Positions 7,159-16,214 of a stretch of 36,599 nucleotides of DNA are shown here, piece by piece. Source of the DNA: an uncultured Bacteroidales bacterium (GTDB taxonomy: Bacteria; Bacteroidota; Bacteroidia; Bacteroidales; UBA932); assembly GCA_946415795.1 (NCBI GenBank), contig CAMKTW010000002.1, positions 1 through 36,599 on the forward strand, written 5' to 3'. Both the position numbers and the translations under genes were made by a program. Positions within the stretch are counted from its first letter, which is position 1. The number at the start of each line of letters is the position of its first letter. A model generated the notes under the pieces. That model was not told the origin of the DNA, did no database searches, and worked only from the letters and a program-made list of their open reading frames with translations.

Positions 7159-8394
7159 ATGAAAGTTGGGCTTTTTATTGACACCTTCTACCCGATGGTG
7201 GACGGTGTCATCAAAGTAGTTGACAATTACGCACGCCGCCTCGCAAAAAAATGCGAGGTGGCAGTGTTTTGTCCCGATATCAAGGGATACGATAAAACAG
7301 AGGACACAAAGTATCCTTACAGGATTTTCCGCTGCTCATCGCTGCCCATTCCCGGGGCGGATTACTCCCTGCCCCTGCCGCTGGCCGACCCCGCTTTCAA
7401 TCTTCCCCTGATAAAGAGCGGACTGGACATAGTCCACATCCACTCCCCTTTTGCAGTAGGAATGGCGGGAACGCTGTACGCCAAGATGCATCAGGTGCCG
7501 GCCGTCGCCACCCTGCATTCCCAGTACCGGCAGGATTTCGAACGGTCGTTCAAGCTGGAACCTACCATAAAGATGGCTATGAACACCCTGATGATGACCT
7601 TCAACTCCTGTGACGAGTGCTGGGCCGTGAATCCCGCTATCAAAGAGCTGTATGTGGACGAATACGGCCTTGCGGCCCCCTGCAAGGTGATGCTCAACGC
7701 CACAGACCATATCCAGGTGGACGACCCGGCAGCGGCCGCAGAGCGCGTCAACCGGCGCTTGGGCATCGCTCCGGAAGAAACTGTATTCCTGTTTGTCGGA
7801 CGCATCAACTTCTTGAAGAACATCGACTTTACGGTGCGCTCCCTCCGGCTTCTTAAAGACCGGGGCGTATCCTTCAAAATGATTTTTGCCGGACAGGGCC
7901 AGGACGAAGACAAGCTCTCCGCACTTGTGGCCTCGCTTGGCCTTGAGAAAGAGGTGATAATGGCCGGCCTCAATAATCGCGAACAATTGCAGGATCTCTA
8001 TTCCCGTGCAAAACTGTTACTCTTCCCATCTATGTACGACGCCAATTCGCTGGTACAGATAGAGGCGGCCTGCCAGGGTACCCCCACCGTTTTTCTGCGC
8101 GGTTCCCGTACCTCCGCCACCGTTACAGACGGCGTCAACGCGCTGATGTCTGACCCCACAGAAGAGGCTTTCGCCGACACTGTCGAATCCATACTGGCCG
8201 ATGAAGGGCGCTACCGCCGCATATGTGCCGCCGCCCGCGAACAGCTTTATCTGGACTGGGACACGGTTGTGGACTCAGTTTACAACAAATACCAGGAACT
8301 CATCTCTGCCAAGAAAGAGCAAATCAAGCACAACCGCCTGGAAAACCGCCTCAAGCAAGCCTTCCTCCCGGATGTCGATGCCCCCACGGATTGA
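7159..8394 (+). CDS. GT4-family glycosyltransferase
   Basis: The 411-residue protein has the GT-B fold. The N-terminal acceptor domain starts MKVGLFIDTFYPMVDGVIKVV and contains HIHSPFAVG. The C-terminal nucleotide-sugar domain contains VGRINFLKNIDF (about 213-224) and SMYDANSLVQIEAACQGTP (about 290-308). The usual E-x7-E motif of GT4 enzymes appears here as D-x7-E. The closest functional classes by motif are lipid glucosyltransferases of the diacylglycerol glucosyltransferase type, and cell-envelope mannosyl/glucosyltransferases. No signal peptide; the basic, Lys/Arg-rich tail (SAKKEQIKHNRLENRLKQ) could help membrane docking. The acceptor cannot be named from sequence. It follows the cysteine hydrolase by 9 bases. 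Confidence 0.88.
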   Translation: MKVGLFIDTFYPMVDGVIKVVDNYARRLAKKCEVAVFCPDIKGYDKTEDTKYPYRIFRCSSLPIPGADYSLPLPLADPAFNLPLIKSGLDIVHIHSPFAVGMAGTLYAKMHQVPAVATLHSQYRQDFERSFKLEPTIKMAMNTLMMTFNSCDECWAVNPAIKELYVDEYGLAAPCKVMLNATDHIQVDDPAAAAERVNRRLGIAPEETVFLFVGRINFLKNIDFTVRSLRLLKDRGVSFKMIFAGQGQDEDKLSALVASLGLEKEVIMAGLNNREQLQDLYSRAKLLLFPSMYDANSLVQIEAACQGTPTVFLRGSRTSATVTDGVNALMSDPTEEAFADTVESILADEGRYRRICAAAREQLYLDWDTVVDSVYNKYQELISAKKEQIKHNRLENRLKQAFLPDVDAPTD

Positions 8395-8476
8395 CATCTG
8401 GCAGACAGGACATTAGCCCATTTTCTGCTGAATCCCTGACAAATCCTTTAGCCATTGCTTATTGTGAATCCACAGT

Positions 8477-8508
8477 ATTGCAATTACTAAAGTATTTATC
8501 TACATTTG
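8477..8508 (+). promoter_or_regulatory. Bacteroidota promoter for the FISUMP lipoprotein cluster
   Basis: ATTG at 8477-8480 (-33-like) and TACATTTG at 8501-8508 (-7, TAnnTTTG) are separated by 20 bases, within the spacing known for this phylum. Initiation would fall near 8515, giving a leader of about 60 bases before the ATG at 8575. Confidence 0.65.
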
Positions 8509-8574
8509 CAAATCTTGGCTTTTTGTCGGCAAGATATCATTAACCCTATATTAAAAAACGAAGTACTTTTTCAT

Positions 8575-11500
8575 ATGAAAAGAAGCTTAACATTAGGCCT
8601 CCTGGCGGTGTTCGCCATCTTCGGTTGCCAGAAGGCTGAGCCGGAAATCCTCACACAGGCAGACAAACAGAAAGCCGCGGTCTTCAGCGCAACTATTGAA
8701 GTGATGGAAGACGGAAACCCCGTGGAGACGAAAACCTCTATGGATACCGATGGCAACGTGCTCTGGAAAAGCGGTGACCAGGTTAGCATCTTTGTCGGCA
8801 GCACCATCAACGAGCACTACCAGGTTACCGATGCGTCCGACGGCAAGACAGCGGCTGCACTGAACAGGGTTGAAAGCCCCGGATTCGTTGCCGGCGGGGA
8901 GATTGATAACAACGTTGCATTCTATCCGTATGCGGCTGCTGCAGAAATAGCAAAGGACGGGGCCTCATATATCATCAGCGGCATAGTTCTTCCTGCAACC
9001 CAATACTATGCAGAAGAAAGCTTTGGAAGCGGGGCGTTCCCCATGACGGCTGTTACAAGTTCGACGCGAGATTATAACCTCAAGTTCAAGAACGTTCTCG
9101 GCGGATTGAAGCTCCAGCTCAAGGGTACGGCCAAAATCACTTCAATAAACATTACCGGCAACAACGGAGAGGTCCTCTGCGGTGAGGCGGCAGTGACGGT
9201 TGCCAACGGAACCGCACCCGCTTTGAGCCTTCCCGACGATTGTACCGACGACAATGCAGATGCGTGTGCCATGACCGTTACCCTCGATTGCGGCACCGGA
9301 GTTCAGCTGAACCCGACGACGGCGACATCGTTTATTATTGCATTGCCTGCCATGACGATGCTCAGCGGCTTCACCGCAAAAGTGACCGATGCGGAAGGTG
9401 CCTCGATGGAGATAATGTCCTCTAAAATACAGACCATCACCCGCTCCAGCCTGCTCAAGATGCCGGCAGTGAATTATGTCGGGACCATACCGGAACCCGA
9501 ATTCGAGTATGTTGACCTGGGCCTGCCCTCGGGTGTGAAATGGGCCGCGTGCAATCTGGGCGCAGATTCACCGGAGGGATACGGAGATTATTATGCCTGG
9601 GGCGAAACGGAGCCTTATTACACTGAAGGCCACAGCCAGGACAATCCTTGCAGCAATTGGCGTACGGGCAGCAGTTCCGGCTATGTCTGGGCTTCTTATA
9701 AATGGTGCGGCGGCAGTGCAACCTCAATGACCCGGTATAACCACCTCAGTGCAAACGGTACGGTGGACAACAAGACTTCGTTAGGCGATTACGACTACAC
9801 GGACGATGCTGCCCGCCAGGCCCTCGGGGGCAGCTGGCGTATGCCCACAGCAGATGAATGGCAGGAGCTGATAGACAACTGCACCTGGACATGGACCACG
9901 CAAAACGGTGTGAACGGAAGGGTTGTCACCGGGCCCAACGGCAACAGCATTTTCCTCCCCGCCGCAGGGACAAGGACAGAAGGGAACCTCTCTGATGCAG
10001 GAGTCTGGGGCAACTATTGGACTTCTTCTCTCCACGCTGCAAACTCAAGCTACGCGGAGAAGGTCAATTTCAGGTCAAATGCTGCTCAGAGCACCAGCAG
10101 GGGTTCACGCTATTACGGCAGGTCAATCCGTCCCGTAACAGATGAAGACATCACTCCAGTGGGCAGCGTGGGCCTCAATAAAGCCAGCACCACAATGACT
10201 GTCGGTGATACCGAGACGCTGACGGCCACGGTCACTCCCTCCGGCGCCACAAACAAGGCGGTCGCATGGCGTTCCAGCGACACCGATGTCGTTACCGTGG
10301 ATGCCAACGGCATGGTGACGGCTCTTTCCACCGGCACGGCAACAGTTGTCGCTGCAGCAAAGAACGGCGGAAAGTCTGCCGTCTGCACGGTGACGGTGAA
10401 TCCTGCAAGTGGCGGCTCCAACGGCCACGATTATGTTGACCTGGGTCTCCCTTCAGGATTGAAGTGGGCTACCTGCAACGTTGGAGCAAGCAGCCCTGAG
10501 GAGTATGGCGATTACTTCGCCTGGGGAGAGACATCTACATATTACAGCAGCCTCGATCCGTTGACCTGGCAAAGCGGCAAGAGCTCCGGCTATAACTGGG
10601 CTTCGTACAAGTGGTGCAACGGCAGCGATACTTCACTGCTCAAGTATAACCACCTTAGTGCAAACGGTACTGTGGACAACAAGACGGAGCTGAGCTGTTT
10701 CAATTATGCCGACGATGCGGCAAGGCAGATTTATGGTGGCAAATGGCGTACACCGACCGACAAAGAGTGGCAGGAACTGATAGACAACTGCACCTGGACA
10801 TGGACAACGCAGAATGGCGTGAAAGGCAGAGTCGTCACCGGCACCAACGGAAAAAGCATCTTCCTCCCCGCCGCCGGGACAAGGACAGGCGTGAACATCG
10901 CCAACTTAGGGAGCTATGGCAATTATTGGTCGTCTTCCCTCCACATGGCAATCCCGAGCTACGCGGAGAAAGTCAGCTTCAGTTCAGGCGAAGCACAGGC
11001 TGTCAGCAGGGGCTGGCGCTATTATGGGCGGTCGATCCGTCCCGTGTGCGAAGAAGGCATCGTTGCCGTAAGCAGCTTGAGTCTCAATAAAGTAAGCATA
11101 ACGCTCGACATAGGCGATACCGAGACGCTCTCGGCTACTGTCAATCCCGCCGGCGCCACAAACAAGTCGGTCGCCTGGAGTTCAGGCAATACTGCCATCG
11201 CCACAGTCAATGCCGGCGGCACCGTGACGGCGCTCTCCGCCGGCACGGCGATAATTGTCGCAACTTCAAAGACCGGCGGTAAGACGGCAGTCTGCACTGT
11301 GACGGTGAATCCCTCCGGTGACGACGGCACGAACGGTCATGCCTATGTTGACCTTGGCCTCCCGTCCGGCGTGAAGTGGGCCACCTGCAATGTCGGCGCA
11401 AGTACTCCGGAAGGCTATGGCGATTATTTCGCCTGGGGCGAAACGGAGCCGTATTATACGAGCGGCCACTCGCAGGATTCCCCCTGCACCAACTGGCGTT

Positions 11501-11985
11501 CAGGCAAGACAGGCTACAATAATGATTCATACAAATGGGGCAGCGGAGGAGATGATGCGCTGGTCACACTTACCAGATATAACACTTGGAGTACAAAGGG
11601 TACTGTGGACAACAAAACCACATTCAGCGATTACGGCTACGTGGACGATGCTGCAAGACAGAATTTCGGAGGCAACTGGCGGACACCGACCTATGCAGAG
11701 TGGACAGAGCTCAGAACAAAATGCACATGGAAGTGGACTACCCGTAACGGAGTGTCCGGCACTCAATTCACCGGGCCCAACGGCAACACCATATTCCTGC
11801 CGGCCGCCGGAACCCGCAGTTATGTCAGTTACTACAACTGGGGGCAAGGCCAGTACTGGTCTGCCTCCCTCAATACGGGTTACCCTACCGCCGCATATAT
11901 GGTTACACTCAGCGATTCATCTATAAGCGAAGATGAGCACATGCCCCGCCAATACGGATACACAATCCGTCCCGTCATAGATTAA
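8575..11985 (+). CDS. Fimbrillin-like/FISUMP/Big_2 surface lipoprotein with three FISUMP modules
   Basis: The 1136-residue lipoprotein starts MKRSLTLGLLAVFAIFGC, with the lipobox cysteine at 18. An in-frame start at 8506 lies within the promoter and is rejected. Residues about 30-300 resemble the fimbrillin-like Mfa family (WKSGDQVSIFVGSTINEHYQV, then VAFYPYAA). Three FISUMP (Fibrobacter succinogenes major paralogous) modules follow at about 311-522, 619-828 and 922-1136, each starting YVDLGLPSG-K and ending in a GR/GYxIRPV motif. Two Big_2 Ig-like domains sit between them (about 528-611 and 833-913). This is an exported, probably surface-exposed protein; binding or adhesion is inferred and no enzymatic motif is seen. 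It is the first and longest of three paralogues, and the next gene begins 9 bases later. Confidence 0.92.
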   Translation: MKRSLTLGLLAVFAIFGCQKAEPEILTQADKQKAAVFSATIEVMEDGNPVETKTSMDTDGNVLWKSGDQVSIFVGSTINEHYQVTDASDGKTAAALNRVESPGFVAGGEIDNNVAFYPYAAAAEIAKDGASYIISGIVLPATQYYAEESFGSGAFPMTAVTSSTRDYNLKFKNVLGGLKLQLKGTAKITSINITGNNGEVLCGEAAVTVANGTAPALSLPDDCTDDNADACAMTVTLDCGTGVQLNPTTATSFIIALPAMTMLSGFTAKVTDAEGASMEIMSSKIQTITRSSLLKMPAVNYVGTIPEPEFEYVDLGLPSGVKWAACNLGADSPEGYGDYYAWGETEPYYTEGHSQDNPCSNWRTGSSSGYVWASYKWCGGSATSMTRYNHLSANGTVDNKTSLGDYDYTDDAARQALGGSWRMPTADEWQELIDNCTWTWTTQNGVNGRVVTGPNGNSIFLPAAGTRTEGNLSDAGVWGNYWTSSLHAANSSYAEKVNFRSNAAQSTSRGSRYYGRSIRPVTDEDITPVGSVGLNKASTTMTVGDTETLTATVTPSGATNKAVAWRSSDTDVVTVDANGMVTALSTGTATVVAAAKNGGKSAVCTVTVNPASGGSNGHDYVDLGLPSGLKWATCNVGASSPEEYGDYFAWGETSTYYSSLDPLTWQSGKSSGYNWASYKWCNGSDTSLLKYNHLSANGTVDNKTELSCFNYADDAARQIYGGKWRTPTDKEWQELIDNCTWTWTTQNGVKGRVVTGTNGKSIFLPAAGTRTGVNIANLGSYGNYWSSSLHMAIPSYAEKVSFSSGEAQAVSRGWRYYGRSIRPVCEEGIVAVSSLSLNKVSITLDIGDTETLSATVNPAGATNKSVAWSSGNTAIATVNAGGTVTALSAGTAIIVATSKTGGKTAVCTVTVNPSGDDGTNGHAYVDLGLPSGVKWATCNVGASTPEGYGDYFAWGETEPYYTSGHSQDSPCTNWRSGKTGYNNDSYKWGSGGDDALVTLTRYNTWSTKGTVDNKTTFSDYGYVDDAARQNFGGNWRTPTYAEWTELRTKCTWKWTTRNGVSGTQFTGPNGNTIFLPAAGTRSYVSYYNWGQGQYWSASLNTGYPTAAYMVTLSDSSISEDEHMPRQYGYTIRPVID

Positions 11986-11994
11986 CCGTGCATT

Positions 11995-14439
11995 ATGAAA
12001 AGATATTTATTAACGGTCATTATTGCCGCGTTGGCGATATGCAGTTGCCGGAAAGTGGAGCCGGAAGATGCCGTATCAGGAGGCGACCGGCAGGCTGCGG
12101 TTTTCAGCGCCACCATGGAAGCCATTGAGGACGCCGCCGTTGTCGAGACCAGGACATCTATGGACAAAGAAGGCAACGTGCGTTGGAAAGGCGGGGACCA
12201 GGTGAGTATCTTTGCGGGGAGCACCATCAACGAGCATTATCAGGTGACCGATGCCTCCGACGGCAAGACATCGGCATCGCTGAACATGGTAGAAAGTCCC
12301 GGTTTCGTCGCCGGCGGAGAAATACCGGTCAACGTCGCTTTTTATCCCTATGCGGCGACCGCAGAAATAGCCAGGCGAGGGGACGTGTACGCCATCAGCG
12401 ACATAGCGATGCCTGCTACCCAGACATACGCGGATGGAAGCTTCGCTAACGGGGCGTTCCCTATGGCGGCTGCTACAAGTTCAACGAACGATTACAATCT
12501 CAAGTTCAAGAACGTGCTCGGAGGAGTGAAGCTCCAGCTCAAAGGTACGGCCACGATTTCTTCGATATCTATATCCGGGAACAACAATGAGATACTTTGC
12601 GGCGCAGCGGTCGTGTCGGTCTCAGCTGCCACCACTCCTGCCGTCAGCCTGACCGATGCATCAGCCACAACCGTAACCTTGAATTGCGGCTCGGGCGTAC
12701 AACTTAACACGACAACGGAGACTTCCTTTATCATTGCCCTTCCGCCGATGACAATGACCGGCGGATTCACGGCAACGGTGACCGATTCCGATGGCGCGTC
12801 TATGGAGATAAAGACCACAAAGTCGCAGACCATAACCCGCTCCAACCTGCTCAAGATGCCGGCTGTGAATTATGTCGGAACGCTGCCTGAGCCCGAACCT
12901 GAACCCACCAGCGACTACGTTGACCTGGGACTCCCTTCCGGTCTGAAATGGGCGACCCGCAACCTGGGTAAAGACGGCTTTGTAAGTTCACCCGAGGATT
13001 ACGGAGATTATTACGCGTGGGCAGACCTGGAGCCTTATTACATCAGCCTCGATCCGTTGACCTGGAAGGACGGCAAGACCGGATACAACTGGGCGTCATA
13101 CACCTGGTGCCAGGGCAGCAACACTACATTGACCAGGTACAACAACAAGAGTGCAAATGGCGATGTGGATAACAAAACGGCATTCAGCGGCTACAATTAC
13201 GCAGACGATGCGGCACAGAAACTTGATGGAGGCAAATGGCGTACGCCGACAGATGCCGAGTGGGCAGAGCTGATAACCAACTGCACTTGGACCTGGACCA
13301 CCCAGAACGGGGTGAACGGATGCCTGGTCAGCGGTTCTAATGGTAAAAGCATATTCCTTCCCGCCGCCGGATGCTGGGTAAGCAACAATACAACAAGTAC
13401 CGATACCGGCGACTGGGGCAACTACTGGGCCGCATCTCTCCATACAGACGACCCGAGATATTCGATGCGCGTGAGCTTCAGCTCGAGTTCAGCCAGCAGC
13501 GTCAGCAGGGGCTGGCGCTACTATGGGCGGTCTATCCGCCCCGTTTACGACGAGGCCATCATTCCCGTCGTCAGTATGAGACTCAACAAGACCAGCCTGA
13601 CCATCGAGGCCGGCAATACAGAAACTCTCACAGTCATAACTTCTCCCGCCAACCCCACAAACAAGGCCGCTGTATGGACCTCAAGCAACACCGGCATCGC
13701 TACCGTCGATAACAACGGTACAGTAAGGGGTATGGCTACCGGCACGGCTACGATTACCGCAACTACCGTGAATGGCGGCAAGACTGCTGTCTGCACAGTG
13801 ACGGTAAATCCCTCAACCCACGCCTATGTCGATTTGGGACTCCCGTCCGGCGTCAAGTGGGCAACCTGCAACCTCGGCGCAAGCTCTCCCGAGGGGTATG
13901 GCGATTATTACGCCTGGGGTGAAACGGCCACCTATTACAGCAGCCTGAACCCGTTGACCTGGAAAAGCGGCAAAACCAGCGGATACACCGGGACCTCATA
14001 CAGATGGTGCGAAGCAATTAACGCGTATGACTATAATATGACCAAGTACAACCCGACCGACCATAAAACAGTTCTGGATCTGGCTGACGATGCTGCCCGC
14101 GCAGAATGGGGCGGTAGCTGGCGCACACCTACCGAAGCGGAGTGGAAGGAACTGCTGAGTAATTGTACCTGGACCAGAACCACTCAGAACGGAGTAAGCG
14201 GGCGCCTTGTCAAAAGCAAGATCAACAACAACAGCATTTTCCTCCCTGCTGCCGGAACCATTCACGACAAAACTCTCGCCGCTACCGGTACCGGAGGCTA
14301 CTATATGTCATCTTCCTTCAATACAAGTCAGCCTATCTATTCGAATTATATGTATTTCGATTATATCTCCCAGCAGGAATTCCTGTATTTCTACCAGGGG
14401 GTTCGCTTCAACGGCCGTTCTGTCCGTCCTGTTATGTAA
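11995..14439 (+). CDS. Fimbrillin-like/FISUMP/Big_2 surface lipoprotein with two FISUMP modules
   Basis: The 814-residue paralogue of the preceding gene has a signal MKRYLLTVIIAALAICSC with the lipid-accepting Cys at 18. The fimbrillin-like domain covers about 30-295 and again has GDQVSIFAGSTINEHYQV and VAFYPYAA. FISUMP modules lie at about 306-516 and 609-814, with one Big_2 domain between (about 520-602: MRLNKTSLTIEAGNTETLTV). The spacer before the first FISUMP module is Pro/Glu-rich (EPEPEPTS). The second FISUMP module is the most divergent, ending GRSVRPVM. A 20-base block (13046-13065) is identical to 10550-10569 in the first paralogue, so recombination or recent duplication of modules is likely. 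It is cotranscribed with its upstream neighbour (9-base gap). Confidence 0.92.
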   Translation: MKRYLLTVIIAALAICSCRKVEPEDAVSGGDRQAAVFSATMEAIEDAAVVETRTSMDKEGNVRWKGGDQVSIFAGSTINEHYQVTDASDGKTSASLNMVESPGFVAGGEIPVNVAFYPYAATAEIARRGDVYAISDIAMPATQTYADGSFANGAFPMAAATSSTNDYNLKFKNVLGGVKLQLKGTATISSISISGNNNEILCGAAVVSVSAATTPAVSLTDASATTVTLNCGSGVQLNTTTETSFIIALPPMTMTGGFTATVTDSDGASMEIKTTKSQTITRSNLLKMPAVNYVGTLPEPEPEPTSDYVDLGLPSGLKWATRNLGKDGFVSSPEDYGDYYAWADLEPYYISLDPLTWKDGKTGYNWASYTWCQGSNTTLTRYNNKSANGDVDNKTAFSGYNYADDAAQKLDGGKWRTPTDAEWAELITNCTWTWTTQNGVNGCLVSGSNGKSIFLPAAGCWVSNNTTSTDTGDWGNYWAASLHTDDPRYSMRVSFSSSSASSVSRGWRYYGRSIRPVYDEAIIPVVSMRLNKTSLTIEAGNTETLTVITSPANPTNKAAVWTSSNTGIATVDNNGTVRGMATGTATITATTVNGGKTAVCTVTVNPSTHAYVDLGLPSGVKWATCNLGASSPEGYGDYYAWGETATYYSSLNPLTWKSGKTSGYTGTSYRWCEAINAYDYNMTKYNPTDHKTVLDLADDAARAEWGGSWRTPTEAEWKELLSNCTWTRTTQNGVSGRLVKSKINNNSIFLPAAGTIHDKTLAATGTGGYYMSSSFNTSQPIYSNYMYFDYISQQEFLYFYQGVRFNGRSVRPVM

Positions 14440-14464
14440 AAACCATTATTTAATACTTTAAAAT

Positions 14465-14590
14465 ATGAAAAAGACAATGAAAACCAGTGTTTACAACGCT
14501 CCTGTATGCGTAGTTCTTTCTGTGGGCGCTCAGGGCGTAATCTGCGGCAGCGAAACTGAAAAGGTGACCGAGACCCAGGGCGAATGGTAG
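14465..14590 (+). CDS. Small 41-residue peptide of unknown function
   Basis: An ATG at 14465 opens a 41-codon frame ending TAG at 14590. The peptide begins MKKTMKTSVYNAPVC and continues with a hydrophobic VVLSVGAQGVICGS block and an acidic, Thr/Glu-rich tail ending TQGEW. It lies 25 bases after the stop of the two-module FISUMP lipoprotein and 24 bases before the start of the one-module paralogue, so it is very likely in the same transcript. Composition (basic start, hydrophobic core with two cysteines, acidic end) is that of a real coding segment. Short peptides with a similar basic-Pro-hydrophobic-acidic plan are familiar beside Bacteroidales surface lipoproteins, but I know of no assigned function. 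Confidence 0.6.
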   Translation: MKKTMKTSVYNAPVCVVLSVGAQGVICGSETEKVTETQGEW

Positions 14591-14614
14591 AACAGGGTAA
14601 ATAGCAGTTTTACC

Positions 14615-16132
14615 ATGAAAAGAATCATATTATCAGCCCTTCTGGTTCCGCTCTTGATAAGCAGCTGCCACAAGGTTGATGCAGACAGTGCTGCCTCCGC
14701 CGACAACCGACAGGCAGTTGTCTTTACCGCCACTATGGAGGCTATAGCTGACGATGCAGCTGCCGTTGACACCAAGACATCCATGGGCAATGGGGGCAGA
14801 GTCCTCTGGAAACAGGGCGACCAGGTGAGTATGTTCTCAGGCAGCACCATCAATGAACGCTACCAGGTCTCCGATGATTCAGATGGCAAAACATCTGCAA
14901 CATTGTACCGGGTTACAAGTCCCGGCTTCGTCGCCGGAGGGGAGTTGCCTGTCAACGTTGCATTTTATCCTTACGCAGCCAGTGCGGGAATCGCCAGAAA
15001 GGGCCAAGGGGCGTATGTCATCAGCGACTTATCGCTTCCCGCAACCCAGAACTGTGCCTTGGAGAGCTTTGGTAACGGAGCCTTCCCGATGGTAGCAGTC
15101 ACAAGTTCGGCTCTTGACAATGAGCTCTTGTTCAAGAACGTTATCGGCGGTCTCAAACTCCTTTTAAAAGGCAATGCCGCCATAACCTCGATCAGCGTAA
15201 CCGGCAATAACAACGAGAAACTCTGCGGCGCAGCGGAGATTACCGTTTCTAACACCGACCTGCCCTCCATCAAACTGACAGATGCTGCAGCCAGTACCGT
15301 GACTCTGGATTGCGGCGACGGTGTCCAGCTTGAAGAGGAAACCGCAACTGCTTTCATCATCGCCCTTCCGCCTGTGACAATGACCAAGGGCTTCACCGTA
15401 ACCGTTACCGACAGCCAGGACAACCAGACGGAGATTAAAACCAATAAAGCTCAGACCATCACCCGCTCCAACCTCCTCAGGATGCCAGCGGTGACAATCG
15501 AGGGCGCTGCGGCCGACGAGCATCAGTATGTTGATCTCGGCCTGACCTCCGGCCTGAAGTGGGCAACCTGTAACATCGGTGCGGACGCTCCTGAAGAATA
15601 CGGCGATTATTTCGCCTGGGCTGAGACAGAACCGTATTACAGCAGCCTGGCACCTCTCGCTTGGAAAGACGGCAAAACCGGATATAGCTGGGGGACATAC
15701 ACCTGGTGCGAAGGCTCTTACAATACCCAGACCAAGTATTGCGTAAGCAATTCTTTCGGCATCGTGGACAACAAGACTGTCCTTGAAGCGGAGGATGATG
15801 CCGCTTATGCCAATTGGGGGAGTAGCTGGCGTATGCCTACCGACGATGAATGGACAGAGCTGATGACTGAATGCGACTGGACCTGGACCACCCTGAACGG
15901 AGTCAACGGCAGGCTTGTCACCGGTCCTAACCACAACAGCATATTTCTGCCTGCTGCCGGCAGTTGGTTTGAAACCGACCTCGAGGATACCGGCGCTGTC
16001 GGCCTCTACTGGTCTTCTTCGCTCGGTACAACTTCTGACTACGGATGGTGTACATCCTTAGACTCGTACAGTCTATTCCACACAAGCTACTGCAGATTCT
16101 TCGGTCAGTCTATACGTCCTGTTAAAGATTAA
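14615..16132 (+). CDS. Fimbrillin-like/FISUMP surface lipoprotein with one FISUMP module
   Basis: The 505-residue third paralogue has signal MKRIILSALLVPLLISSC with lipobox Cys at 18. The fimbrillin-like domain covers about 28-295 (WKQGDQVSMFSGSTINERYQV, VAFYPYAA). A single FISUMP module at about 303-505 starts YVDLGLTSGLKWATC and ends GQSIRPV. It has no Big_2 domain. It closes the series of proteins with 3, 2 and 1 FISUMP modules. The hallmark WTWTTLNGVNGRLVTG and SIFLPAAG blocks are conserved, while the stretch before the terminal IRPV differs strongly from the other modules. A strong hairpin terminator lies downstream at 16161-16193. Confidence 0.92.
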   Translation: MKRIILSALLVPLLISSCHKVDADSAASADNRQAVVFTATMEAIADDAAAVDTKTSMGNGGRVLWKQGDQVSMFSGSTINERYQVSDDSDGKTSATLYRVTSPGFVAGGELPVNVAFYPYAASAGIARKGQGAYVISDLSLPATQNCALESFGNGAFPMVAVTSSALDNELLFKNVIGGLKLLLKGNAAITSISVTGNNNEKLCGAAEITVSNTDLPSIKLTDAAASTVTLDCGDGVQLEEETATAFIIALPPVTMTKGFTVTVTDSQDNQTEIKTNKAQTITRSNLLRMPAVTIEGAAADEHQYVDLGLTSGLKWATCNIGADAPEEYGDYFAWAETEPYYSSLAPLAWKDGKTGYSWGTYTWCEGSYNTQTKYCVSNSFGIVDNKTVLEAEDDAAYANWGSSWRMPTDDEWTELMTECDWTWTTLNGVNGRLVTGPNHNSIFLPAAGSWFETDLEDTGAVGLYWSSSLGTTSDYGWCTSLDSYSLFHTSYCRFFGQSIRPVKD

Positions 16133-16160
16133 CCGTAACCTTTAATAAGTAGCTGCAAGA

Positions 16161-16193
16161 CAAAGGCCCCGGTGCTGAGCGCCGGGGCCTTTG
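16161..16193. terminator. Bidirectional terminator between the FISUMP cluster and the acyltransferase operon
   Basis: CAAAGGCCCCGG (16161-16172) pairs perfectly with 16182-16193, giving a 12-bp GC-rich stem. T-rich flanks on one arm and A-rich on the other allow function in both directions. It sits between convergent genes ending at 16132 (plus) and 16215 (minus). Confidence 0.85.
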
Positions 16194-16214
16194 TAATAAC
16201 GTGTTGTAGCAAAC

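Larger units (their letters stand above)
9505..16129 (+). repeat. Six FISUMP modules in a 3-2-1 arrangement across three genes
   Basis: Modules of roughly 200 codons start near 9505, 10429, 11338, 12913, 13819 and 15521. All share YVDLGL-SG-KWAT/AC, GDYxAWxET/DLEPYY-type, WR-PT--EW-EL, CTWTWTTQNGV-type and SIFLPAAG blocks. Some DNA is identical between genes, for example gcctcgatccgttgacctgg at 10550-10569 and 13046-13065. Three Big_2 linkers separate the modules within genes. Confidence 0.85.

Noticed and set aside
8506-8574. In-frame upstream start for the first FISUMP lipoprotein
   Set aside because: It would begin inside the -7 promoter element and would bury the signal peptide and lipobox.
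9505-16129. Diversity-generating retroelement acting on the FISUMP modules
   Set aside because: No reverse transcriptase, template repeat or accessory protein is present in the window. Variability at the module ends is kept as a finding only.
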